A stretch of 5,833 nucleotides of DNA, taken from the NCBI GenBank assembly GCA_937930495.1, contig CALGKL010000207.1:1-5833 (forward strand), read 5' to 3'. Under the pieces are notes generated by a model. That model saw nothing but the letters and a program-made list of their open reading frames with translations, was not told the origin of the DNA and searched no databases. A program made the translations under genes and the position numbers. Positions 1 through 5,833 of the stretch are shown piece by piece. This DNA is from an uncultured Gloeocapsa sp. (lineage in GTDB: Bacteria; Cyanobacteriota; Cyanobacteriia; Cyanobacteriales; Gloeocapsaceae). Every line of letters starts with the position of its first letter. Position 1 is the first letter of the stretch.

Positions 1-2
1 AA

Positions 3-248
3 AAAGCGATCAACTTTTACTTACACAATCCAGAGATAGTAGAAGAAGCTAGAGAAAACCTATACGGAAAAACTCACCAGGTGCATATCTGTCCGGAATG
101 CCAAGCAGCCTTAGTCTTAAAAGACGGAGAGATGGTGTCACTGAAAAATCAGCCCAGTGTGATAGACGAGGAGTTCCCCCTGGAGATTGGCGAAAAAGTT
201 AACTCTCAGAGCAAGTCTCAGGACCAAGGAAAACTAGTACACTGCTAG
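3..248 (+). CDS. Partial C-terminal end of an unrecognised protein with a CPEC knuckle
   Basis: This frame is open from the left edge of the window to a TAG stop at 246-248, giving 81 visible residues, so the start lies outside. I do not recognise the family. The visible part has an acidic helical stretch (EIVEEARENL, about residues 11-20). It is followed by HICPECQAAL at about 28-37, whose CxxC could be one half of a zinc site, or a redox pair. The tail is hydrophilic and Gln/Lys/Ser-rich and ends in a lone Cys. It ends 62 bp before ycf46 on the same strand with no T-run terminator between them, so co-transcription is likely. Internal ATG (132) and GTG (81) codons exist but lack a good ribosome site, and the frame is open upstream of them. 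Coding status is supported by the long open frame and its context, not by a family match. Confidence 0.6.
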   Translation, partial: KAINFYLHNPEIVEEARENLYGKTHQVHICPECQAALVLKDGEMVSLKNQPSVIDEEFPLEIGEKVNSQSKSQDQGKLVHC

Positions 249-297
249 AGGGTGAAGACCAACCCTAAAGCGAAATCAAAGGTAAAACCGTATCATT

Positions 298-302
298 AGA
301 GG
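298..302 (+). promoter_or_regulatory. Ribosome binding site of ycf46
   Basis: AGAGG lies 8 bases before the ATG at 311. It supports that start over the ATG at 306, which is in another frame and meets a stop after two codons. Confidence 0.6.
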
Positions 303-310
303 TCGATGTC

Positions 311-1822
311 ATGAAAGAAGAGTTAAGCACATTAATAGAAGCGCAATATCCCCTAATCTACCTTGTGACCTCAGAAGAAGAAAGAGCAGAACAAGCGATT
401 AGTAAGATAGCGCAAAATAACAATCAACATCGACGAGTATATGTGTGGACGGTAACCCATGGTATCGTTGAGTATGGTCAACCCAGACAAACAACCCAAC
501 ACAACACTGTTTCACCAGAAGCAGCGGTAGAATGGGTAATAAGACAAAAAGAACCAGGAATATATATATTTAAGGATCTACATCCATTTATTGACGCACC
601 ACCAACAACGCGCTGGTTGAGAGATGCGATCGCTAGTTTCAAGGGAACAGACAAAAGTATCATACTGATGTCGCCAGTACAGAATATACCTATAGAACTA
701 GAAAAGGATGCAGTAGTATTAGACTTTGCCCTCCCCGATATGGGAGAGTTAAATCAAGTTTTGTCAGGACAACTAGACAAAACCAAAGGCAAACGCATCA
801 CTACTGAAGTCAGAGAAAAACTTCTCAAAGCGGCTTTAGGACTCACCAAAGACGAAGCCGAGAAAGTTTACCGTAAAGCCAGAGTCCAAGCAGGACGTCT
901 TACTGAAAGCGAAGTAGAAATAGTCCTAACGGAGAAAAAGCAACTAATTCGACGTAACGGAATCCTAGAATACATCGAGGAAGACGAGACCATCGCAGCA
1001 GTTGGCGGTTTAGAAGAACTGAAAAAATGGCTAACACAGAGAGCAGACGCTTTCACCGAAAGAGCTAGAGAATACGGACTACCCCAACCCAAAGGAATGC
1101 TTATTCTTGGCGTACCGGGTTGTGGAAAGTCCCTAATCGCTAAAACAACCTCTCGTCTCTGGGGTTTACCACTGTTACGTCTAGACATGGGTAGAGTTTA
1201 TGACGGCTCTATGGTGGGACGTTCAGAAGCCAACCTGCGTAACGCCCTCAAAACAGCAGAATCAATCTCACCGGTAATCCTATTTATCGATGAGCTAGAT
1301 AAAGCCTTCGCCGGAGGAGCGGGCTCGGCAGATTCTGATGGTGGTACATCGAGTCGCATATTTGGTTCATTCCTAACTTGGATGCAAGAGAAAAACTCCC
1401 CTGTGTTTGTGATGGCGACAGCCAACCGCGTGGATAGACTACCTGGGGAATTCCTACGTAAAGGTCGCTTCGACGAGATATTCTTTGTTGACCTTCCTAA
1501 TGCACAAGAAAGAGAAGACATTTTCACAATTCACCTGGCTAAACGACGCTCTGACATTACTCGCTTCGACTTAGAGCAGTTAGCTAAGGTATCAGACGGT
1601 TTTTCCGGAGCAGAGATAGAGCAGGCGATCATCGCTGCAATGTACGACGCTTTTGCTCAAGACCGCGAATTCACACAGCTAGACATCATCGCGGCTATTA
1701 AAGCAACTCTACCTCTATCCCGGACCATGACTGAGCAGGTAAGCGCCCTGAGAGATTGGGCTAGACAGAGGGCGCGCCCTGCTTCAGCCTCCATCGCTGA
1801 ATATCAGCGTCTGGAGTTCTAA
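311..1822 (+). CDS. ycf46: Ycf46-type AAA+ ATPase
   Basis: This is a 503-residue AAA+ ATPase of the Ycf46 family, close to the usual family length of about 490-500. Residues 1-225 form the family's N-terminal, non-ATPase part; the opening (EAQYPLIYLVTSEEERAEQA) is typical of Ycf46. The AAA+ module begins near GGLEELKKWL (232-241). It has Walker A GVPGCGKS (267-274), Walker B ILFIDELD (323-330, D327/E328), sensor 1 ATANR (369-373, N372), arginine-finger candidates R383 and R386, and a C-terminal helical lid with GFSGAEIE (430-437). All core residues are present, so it should bind and hydrolyse ATP, probably as a soluble ring. No signal peptide or membrane segment is seen. The Synechocystis homologue has been linked to stress response and inorganic carbon use; its substrate is unknown to me. 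Ycf35 follows 113 bp downstream on the same strand, which hints that the two work together. Confidence 0.93.
   Translation: MKEELSTLIEAQYPLIYLVTSEEERAEQAISKIAQNNNQHRRVYVWTVTHGIVEYGQPRQTTQHNTVSPEAAVEWVIRQKEPGIYIFKDLHPFIDAPPTTRWLRDAIASFKGTDKSIILMSPVQNIPIELEKDAVVLDFALPDMGELNQVLSGQLDKTKGKRITTEVREKLLKAALGLTKDEAEKVYRKARVQAGRLTESEVEIVLTEKKQLIRRNGILEYIEEDETIAAVGGLEELKKWLTQRADAFTERAREYGLPQPKGMLILGVPGCGKSLIAKTTSRLWGLPLLRLDMGRVYDGSMVGRSEANLRNALKTAESISPVILFIDELDKAFAGGAGSADSDGGTSSRIFGSFLTWMQEKNSPVFVMATANRVDRLPGEFLRKGRFDEIFFVDLPNAQEREDIFTIHLAKRRSDITRFDLEQLAKVSDGFSGAEIEQAIIAAMYDAFAQDREFTQLDIIAAIKATLPLSRTMTEQVSALRDWARQRARPASASIAEYQRLEF
626..633. repeat. HIP1 octamer
   Basis: GCGATCGC lies inside ycf46. It is one of four exact copies in the window, far more than chance predicts for an octamer, and typical of cyanobacterial genomes. 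Confidence 0.9.
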
Positions 1823-1826
1823 CAGG

Positions 1827-1856
1827 CTTTCTACTGTTTCCTAACAGCTCAGAAAG
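1827..1856 (+). other. Imperfect hairpin just after the ycf46 stop
   Basis: An outer stem pairs CTTTCT (1827-1832) with AGAAAG (1851-1856). An inner stem pairs CTGTT (1834-1838) with AACAG (1843-1847) around a 4-base loop. The two are separated by A on one side and CTC on the other, giving 11 pairs in total. There is no T-run after it, so it is not a standard intrinsic terminator. It may instead protect or process the mRNA between ycf46 and ycf35, or attenuate transcription. The fold was judged by eye. Confidence 0.45.
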
Positions 1857-1872
1857 GCTAGCAATTGCTAGC
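1857..1872. repeat. Perfect 16-bp palindrome between ycf46 and ycf35
   Basis: GCTAGCAATTGCTAGC is its own reverse complement. It starts at the base directly after the preceding hairpin and ends 63 bases before the ycf35 start. It could fold in RNA as a 6-bp stem with an AATT loop, or serve as a site for a dimeric DNA-binding protein. The sequence alone does not decide which. Confidence 0.5.
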
Positions 1873-1922
1873 AGTATCAGACCGATAAAAACAAACGTTG
1901 TTGTTGACATCTACTTTAATTT

Positions 1923-1927
1923 GGAGG
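1923..1927 (+). promoter_or_regulatory. Strong ribosome binding site that fixes the ycf35 start
   Basis: GGAGG ends 8 bases before the ATG at 1936. A start at the in-frame TTG at 1921 would put this site inside the coding sequence, so the ATG is the better start. Confidence 0.85.
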
Positions 1928-1935
1928 AAATCTCA

Positions 1936-2286
1936 ATGTCCCACTTCAGCACCCTTCGTACCAAAATCACCGATGCTGAAATCCTTAAAGCTTCCTTACG
2001 CGACCTAGGAATCAGTGTTAAAAATGACGCTGATGTCCGTGGCTATAATGGTCAAAGAGTCCGTGCTGACATCGTTGCCGTTCTCGAAGGAGAATACGAC
2101 TTAGGCTGGTCTTGCAATAGCGATGGCACCTATGATCTAATCGCCGATCTCTGGGGTGTAGCTAAAAAACATAACCAAACCGAGTTAATCAATTCTATCA
2201 ATCAAAAATACGCAGTTAATAAAACACTAGCAGAAGTTAAGCAACGTGGACTGCAAAACGCCAATGTTAAAGTAGTGCTTCAGTAA
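1936..2286 (+). CDS. ycf35: Ycf35 family protein (DUF1257)
   Basis: This is a 116-residue protein whose opening, MSHFSTLRTKITDAEILKAS, is the family signature of Ycf35/DUF1257. The family occurs in cyanobacteria, some plastid genomes and scattered other bacteria, and its molecular function is not established. A middle segment with alternating polar and hydrophobic residues (about 41-62) looks like beta strands. The C-terminal third, with KYAVNKTLAEVKQRG at about 91-105, looks helical. No signal peptide, membrane segment or metal-binding cluster is seen; there is a single Cys at residue 60. The ATG at 1936 is chosen because of the GGAGG site and because homologues start at MSHF. It lies downstream of ycf46 on the same strand and ends 39 bp before a strong terminator. 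A role as partner, adaptor or client of the AAA+ ATPase is my inference from this linkage. Confidence 0.9.
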   Translation: MSHFSTLRTKITDAEILKASLRDLGISVKNDADVRGYNGQRVRADIVAVLEGEYDLGWSCNSDGTYDLIADLWGVAKKHNQTELINSINQKYAVNKTLAEVKQRGLQNANVKVVLQ

Positions 2287-2325
2287 GCCCAGAAAATTTA
2301 CTAAGCGCGTTCCCAAGCTGAGAAT

Positions 2326-2357
2326 GGGTTGACCATCCTAGGTTGACCCTTTTTTTT
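2326..2357 (+). terminator. Intrinsic terminator of the ycf46-ycf35 unit
   Basis: A 9-bp stem (2326-2334 with 2341-2349) closes a 6-base loop (ATCCTA) and is followed at once by eight T residues (2350-2357). Seven pairs are Watson-Crick and two central ones are G-U. On the - strand the two G-U pairs become A-C mismatches and no T-run follows, so it should act mainly on + strand transcripts. Confidence 0.9.
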
Positions 2358-2388
2358 CGTAAGTAAATATCTCGGGGAAGGTAACGAA

Positions 2389-4161
2389 TCAGCGTTTTAA
2401 CCAAGCTTGACTGCGTTTTTCGATATTTTGGGTAAATAACCAATACAAGAAACGTACCCCTAGACTAGTCAAGACCAACAGAGTTGACATAGCCGCTGCT
2501 GCGCCAATATCTCCGGCGTCATCCATATTGACAATGGCGATCGCTGCTAGATTAGCATCATCAGGACGTAAAAAGATAATCGCTGAGACCGTTACCATAG
2601 CGTTAACAAAATAATAGATACCGATACTTAAGATAGCGGGGAGACACATCGGGAGAGTCACGCGCCAAAAAGTCTGATAAAAGGGTACAGACAGAGAAGC
2701 TGAAACCGATTCAAATTCAGGATCTAATTGTTTTAAAGCGGTATTAGCGGTTAAAAAGCAAACGGTGTAAAAGTGGACAATATTGCACAAAATAATCAGA
2801 GGAAAAGATTTATTGCCAAAAGGATTAGGAATCACCCAATTATTGCCAAAAGGATTAGGAATCACCATCCCTAGATTCCCGTTATTAATCCCGAGGTTAT
2901 TATCTACCACGAAGAAAAATAGATAAGCTAAACCCAAGACTAAACCAGGTAAAGCTAGGGGCATTGTGGAGAGAAAATAGTTAATTAGGCGTAAAAGGCG
3001 CAGATTTTTCCCTTTTTCTACCAAATAAGCGCCAATAAATACCAAGATCGTCCCCAAAATTGCCGTAAATAGGGACACAACGATACTATTTTGATAAGCG
3101 CTATAACCACCACCTGCGACTCTACTAAAGTCAAAGTTACTCAGACTAAATTTAAGCTTATAGAAATCATAGGGCCAAATTTTAATCAAAGAAGCAAGAA
3201 TGATGGTTGCCAAAATAATAATTGCTGCTAAAACGATCGTTACACAGAAAACGAACATCAAACTATCGAGGAGTCTATTCGGTTTTGGTTGTAAGGGTAC
3301 CGCTTTAGAACTAACTAGAGATGTTTGACGTCTTTGGATAATTCTATCAACAATAAAAGCGAGCACAGCAGGAATTAATAGAAAAACGCTGATAGTCGCA
3401 CCCATAGGGAAGTTTTGTTGTCCAATTACCTGTTTGTAGATATCCGTAGCTAGGACATTAAAACTTCCTCCGACAACCTTGGGTACACCGAAATCTGTAA
3501 AAGCGAGGATAAAACAGACAAAAACCGCGCTAATCAAGCCATATTTGACGCTAGGTAAAGTTACAGTCAAAAAAGTTCGCCATTTAGGAGTTCTTAAAAC
3601 TTCCGCTGCTTCATAGAGACGCGCGTCGGTTAAACTTAAAGCAGTAATAAGTATCACTAAAGCTTGGGGAAAGCAATAAAGACTCTCCCCGATAATAATA
3701 CCAGTAGCACCATATAAACCAATATCCCAACCCGCTCTTGTAATAATACCTTGTCTCCCGAATAAATAGATTAAACCGATGGCATGGGCTAAAGGTGGTA
3801 TATATAGAGGGAGCATCCCTAGAATATTAAAGATTTTTTTACCAGGTATAGCGGTACGCGTCAAAGCGTAAGCAAAGACAAAAGCGAGAAATACCGAAAC
3901 TAGGGTACTAGCGATCGCCACATAAAAACTGTTAAAGAAAGAAGCGACTAAACTAGGGTTACTCAAATAATCGAGATAATTCTGTAACCCAATCCAATTA
4001 CCCTCTTTATCCTGGAAACTTTTTAAGAAAATAGGACAAAGAGGTAAAACCACACCCCATAGTAACCAGAGAGTACTCAAAACTAGAACAATACGCATGA
4101 TCCAGTCTTCTTTGGTAACCAGGGGTTTAATTACCTCGGGTTTGTTAGTAGTAATAGTCAT
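2389..4161 (-). CDS. phnU2: Fused two-domain ABC permease, putative 2-aminoethylphosphonate importer
   Basis: This 590-residue inner-membrane protein joins two permease domains in one chain. About twelve membrane segments are visible, near residues 22-46, 74-100, 113-135, 152-177, 207-226, 254-273, 299-325, 358-382, 394-420, 453-475, 507-531 and 553-576. Each half has a cytoplasmic EAA-type loop that docks on the ATPase: EAAEVLRTPKWRTFLTVTLP (184-203) and about 483-506. FTDFGVPKVVGG (221-232), LKQLDPEFESVSASL (476-490) and VNMDDAGD (544-551) resemble the putative 2-aminoethylphosphonate permease family as I recall it; ferric iron FutB/FbpB-type permeases are the nearest alternative. It is somewhat longer than the usual 545-570 residues, partly through a 10-residue tandem repeat at 433-452. 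The start overlaps the ATPase stop as ATGA, so translation is probably coupled. The substrate is a family prediction. Confidence 0.85.
   Translation of the reverse strand: MTITTNKPEVIKPLVTKEDWIMRIVLVLSTLWLLWGVVLPLCPIFLKSFQDKEGNWIGLQNYLDYLSNPSLVASFFNSFYVAIASTLVSVFLAFVFAYALTRTAIPGKKIFNILGMLPLYIPPLAHAIGLIYLFGRQGIITRAGWDIGLYGATGIIIGESLYCFPQALVILITALSLTDARLYEAAEVLRTPKWRTFLTVTLPSVKYGLISAVFVCFILAFTDFGVPKVVGGSFNVLATDIYKQVIGQQNFPMGATISVFLLIPAVLAFIVDRIIQRRQTSLVSSKAVPLQPKPNRLLDSLMFVFCVTIVLAAIIILATIILASLIKIWPYDFYKLKFSLSNFDFSRVAGGGYSAYQNSIVVSLFTAILGTILVFIGAYLVEKGKNLRLLRLINYFLSTMPLALPGLVLGLAYLFFFVVDNNLGINNGNLGMVIPNPFGNNWVIPNPFGNKSFPLIILCNIVHFYTVCFLTANTALKQLDPEFESVSASLSVPFYQTFWRVTLPMCLPAILSIGIYYFVNAMVTVSAIIFLRPDDANLAAIAIVNMDDAGDIGAAAAMSTLLVLTSLGVRFLYWLFTQNIEKRSQAWLKR
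2537..2544. repeat. HIP1 octamer
   Basis: GCGATCGC lies near the 3' end of the permease gene and encodes part of the segment LAAIAIVNMD. Confidence 0.9.
2810..2866. repeat. In-frame 30-bp tandem duplication inside the permease gene
   Basis: Bases 2810-2836 and 2840-2866 are identical over 27 positions, separated by the 3 bases CAA, giving a period of 30. In the permease this yields VIPNPFGN twice (residues 433-440 and 443-450) within a predicted periplasmic loop. Perfect identity, including synonymous positions, points to a recent slippage event or an assembly error. Confidence 0.95.
3911..3918. repeat. HIP1 octamer
   Basis: GCGATCGC lies in the codons of the permease's second membrane segment (VAIAST). 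Confidence 0.9.
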
Positions 4162-5327
4162 ATTTCTGGGAATACCTGTATTTTATCTGGTGGTAATTGC
4201 AATTGCAGAGTTGAACCATAGCTTATATCTAAATCCTTCACCTGATGATTAGACAACTCTATAGTCATCATTTCTTGAGCATACCCATCAGGAGATAAAC
4301 TCAGATGATAGTTAGATCCTAAAAATTCTACCGACTCAATAGTTGCTCTAATCACGTTAGGAAGATTAGTTTCAGAAGTAACTAAAGAGACATTTTCTGG
4401 ACGAATAGCGATACGCACAGGAGTATTCGTCTCTAAATCCTGGTCAATAATTTCCAGGTTAATGTTACCGCAACGCACCTGATTATTAGCAGTAGTTACC
4501 CCTTTTAAAAAATTCATTACCCCGATAAAATTAGCCACAAAAGGAGTGTTTGGACGTTGATAAACACTGTGGGGGGACCCAACCTGAGCAATATAACCTT
4601 TATCCATGACGACAATACGATCTGCCATAGCTAGAGCTTCGGTTTGGTCGTGGGTTACCATAATGGTAGTTATGCCAAGACTTTTTTGGATTTTAGTAAT
4701 TTCTGTACGTAGTTTGACCCTGACTTGAGCGTCTAAGGCTGAGAGAGGTTCATCCAGTAGTAATAAGCCAGGTGACAAAGCTAAAGCCCTGGCTAAAGCT
4801 ACTCTTTGTTGTTGTCCACCTGACATTTGAGCTGGGTACTTATGTCCTATCCCTTCTAACCCTACCAGCTCGAGTAATTCTTGTACTCTATTTTTGATTT
4901 TTTCAGAATCAACTTTAGCGTTTTGGAGACCATACGCAATATTCTGAGAAGCGGTTAGATTGGGAAATAACGCATAGGATTGAAATACTATCCCAAAATC
5001 TCTCTGAGACGCACTTAAACGAGAGACATCTTTACCACCAAGACTAATTTTTCCCGTGGTTTGTGGTTCTAAACCCGCAATAATCCTTAACAGAGTTGTT
5101 TTTCCACAACCAGATGGACCGAGTAAACAGAGGAATTCTCCAGGGTAAACGTCCAAATAGATATCTCTGAGTGCGACAAATTTACCAAAACTTTTACTCA
5201 CGTTTTCAATCTGGACATAGGGTTTAGTATCAGCCTCATTTACTGTGTAAGCTGGAGTTTGACGCGATAAATTACCCTGTTTTTGTTTATTTCTATTGAT
5301 TCTTGTTGAATCTGAAGAGTTCGTCAT
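4158..5327 (-). CDS. phnT: ABC importer ATPase, putative 2-aminoethylphosphonate transport
   Basis: This 389-residue nucleotide-binding subunit powers the importer from the cytoplasmic face of the membrane. It has Walker A GPSGCGKT (70-77), a Q-loop at Q116, the signature SGGQ (169-172), Walker B LLLLDEP (188-194, D192/E193), the D-loop SALD (196-199) and the switch H226. A C-terminal TOBE-like regulatory domain covers about 303-385. All catalytic residues are intact. RDFGIVFQSYALFPNLTASQ (109-128) closely resembles the PhnT-type ATPases of the putative 2-aminoethylphosphonate family; other spermidine/iron/sulfate-type importer ATPases are related. The ATPase core begins only near residue 37, after a polar Ser/Asn/Gln/Lys-rich tail. 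No other ATG lies in that tail, but the ribosome site before the start is weak. It starts 18 bp after the binding protein gene and overlaps the permease gene by 4 bp. Confidence 0.88.
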   Translation of the reverse strand: MTNSSDSTRINRNKQKQGNLSRQTPAYTVNEADTKPYVQIENVSKSFGKFVALRDIYLDVYPGEFLCLLGPSGCGKTTLLRIIAGLEPQTTGKISLGGKDVSRLSASQRDFGIVFQSYALFPNLTASQNIAYGLQNAKVDSEKIKNRVQELLELVGLEGIGHKYPAQMSGGQQQRVALARALALSPGLLLLDEPLSALDAQVRVKLRTEITKIQKSLGITTIMVTHDQTEALAMADRIVVMDKGYIAQVGSPHSVYQRPNTPFVANFIGVMNFLKGVTTANNQVRCGNINLEIIDQDLETNTPVRIAIRPENVSLVTSETNLPNVIRATIESVEFLGSNYHLSLSPDGYAQEMMTIELSNHQVKDLDISYGSTLQLQLPPDKIQVFPEI

Positions 5328-5345
5328 GAGTTATAGCTCTAAAAT

Positions 5346-5833
5346 TTAGGATTTGGCTTCTGATTTACCGTCAAAACGAGCTGACCATTCTTTTAAAATG
5401 CGATCGCGATTAGCTGCAGCCCATTCAAAATCGTTGTCAATTAATTGTGCTAAAGGATCGGGGGGAAACCCTTCAGGTATAGGAGCATCGGTTTTAACCG
5501 CGGTTATGGCAAAACTTTTAGCATATTCTTTAGAAATTTCCGGAGTAATTGCCCAATCTAAAAAGGTTTTAGCTGCTTCTTTGATTTGAGGTTTTTGTAC
5601 TAGAGCATTAGCTTCTATATCCCATCCTGAACCCTCTTTGGGGAATACTGGTTCTATGGGTTCTCCCTCATTCTTTTGTTTAACAGCGCGATAACCAAAG
5701 GAAATACCGATCGGATATTCTCCAGATCCTGCTACTCGACAGGGTTTAGAACCAGAGTGCATATATTGAGCTATATTTTTATGGAGATTCTCTAGATATT
5801 CCCATCCCTTCTCTTCTCCCATCAGCTGGAGTA
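5346..5833 (-). CDS. phnS2: Periplasmic substrate-binding protein, C-terminal part, putative 2-aminoethylphosphonate importer
   Basis: The frame stays open to the right edge of the window, so only about the last 161 residues are present, against roughly 340-360 for the family. The N-terminus and any signal or lipoprotein peptide lie outside. The visible part (numbered from the ATG at 5822, which is probably internal) contains [13 protein letters not shown] (15-27), [13 protein letters not shown] (33-45), a [13 protein letters not shown] stretch (59-71) and a C-terminal [17 protein letters not shown] (129-145). These match the PhnS2-type binding proteins as I recall them. Ferric iron-binding relatives usually have two adjacent tyrosines in their C-terminal half; none is seen here, which argues against iron. 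It is the first visible gene of the - strand operon, 18 bp before the ATPase gene, and would deliver substrate to the permease. Confidence 0.85.
   Translation of the reverse strand, partial: LQLMGEEKGWEYLENLHKNIAQYMHSGSKPCRVAGSGEYPIGISFGYRAVKQKNEGEPIEPVFPKEGSGWDIEANALVQKPQIKEAAKTFLDWAITPEISKEYAKSFAITAVKTDAPIPEGFPPDPLAQLIDNDFEWAAANRDRILKEWSARFDGKSEAKS
5400..5407. repeat. HIP1 octamer
   Basis: GCGATCGC lies in the codons for NRDRIL near the C-terminus of the binding protein. Confidence 0.9.

Noticed and set aside
249..266. Small hairpin AGGGT/ACCCT after the upstream gene's stop.
   Set aside because: It is only 5 bp with an 8-base loop and has no T-run, so it is too weak to call a terminator.
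478..1527. Several open frames on the - strand inside ycf46 (about 478-663, 868-1188 and 1198-1527).
   Set aside because: They lie wholly antisense to a well-supported gene with intact AAA+ motifs, and their translations are low-complexity with no recognisable domain.
1904..1920. TTGACA (1904-1909) with TTTAAT (1915-1920) as a ycf35 promoter.
   Set aside because: The spacing is only 5 bases. At the normal 16-18 base spacing there is no -10-like sequence, and the start point would fall at or after the ribosome site.
1921..1935. TTG at 1921 as the ycf35 start, adding five residues.
   Set aside because: It would place the GGAGG ribosome site inside the gene, and family members begin at MSHF, so the ATG at 1936 is preferred.
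2380..2402. Hairpin around the permease stop codon (AACG/CGTT extended by GGT/ACC across a bulge) as a - strand terminator.
   Set aside because: The stem is short and bulged, and no T-run follows it on the - strand.
5353..5589. A + strand open frame of 78 codons.
   Set aside because: It is antisense to the well-matched binding protein gene, and its translation shows no family features.
2389..5833. Ferric iron importer (FutABC-like) as the primary call for the - strand operon.
   Set aside because: The subunit motifs look closer to the 2-aminoethylphosphonate type and no adjacent tyrosine pair is seen in the visible binding protein half. It remains the main alternative.
1..5833. CRISPR array, tRNA/rRNA gene, transposon, toxin-antitoxin or defence system.
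   Set aside because: There are no spaced repeat arrays, cloverleaf-like segments, transposase motifs or terminal inverted repeats, and the gaps between genes are all under 115 bp.

Overview
The window looks like a piece of cyanobacterial chromosome. Four copies of the octamer GCGATCGC, the HIP1 palindrome enriched in many cyanobacterial genomes, occur in 5.8 kb. Two genes, ycf46 and ycf35, belong to families otherwise known mainly from cyanobacteria and red-lineage plastids. I cannot name the species.

The left half (1-2357) is read on the + strand. It starts with the 3' end of an unrecognised small protein carrying one Cys-Pro-Glu-Cys knuckle (3-248). Sixty-two bases later comes ycf46 (311-1822), a 503-aa AAA+ ATPase with all core catalytic motifs intact. 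A structured 113-bp gap follows, with one imperfect hairpin directly followed by a perfect 16-bp palindrome. Next is ycf35, a DUF1257 protein of 116 aa whose start is best placed at 1936. A strong intrinsic terminator (2326-2357) closes this unit. The close spacing, shared strand and single strong terminator suggest one operon, perhaps with differential expression set by the structured gap.

The right half (2389-5833) is read on the - strand and is a three-gene ABC import operon in the order binding protein (N-terminus outside the window), ATPase, fused two-domain permease. The binding protein and ATPase are 18 bp apart, and the ATPase and permease overlap by 4 bp (ATGA). All three resemble the putative 2-aminoethylphosphonate importer family (PhnS2/PhnT/PhnU2 type) more than the related FutABC ferric iron importers. 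No phosphonate-degrading gene lies in the window, so the substrate is a family-based prediction.

The two units converge at about 2290-2390. The most concrete oddity is a recent-looking in-frame 30-bp tandem duplication in a predicted periplasmic loop of the permease. I see no tRNA, rRNA, CRISPR array, insertion sequence or clear new multi-gene system.
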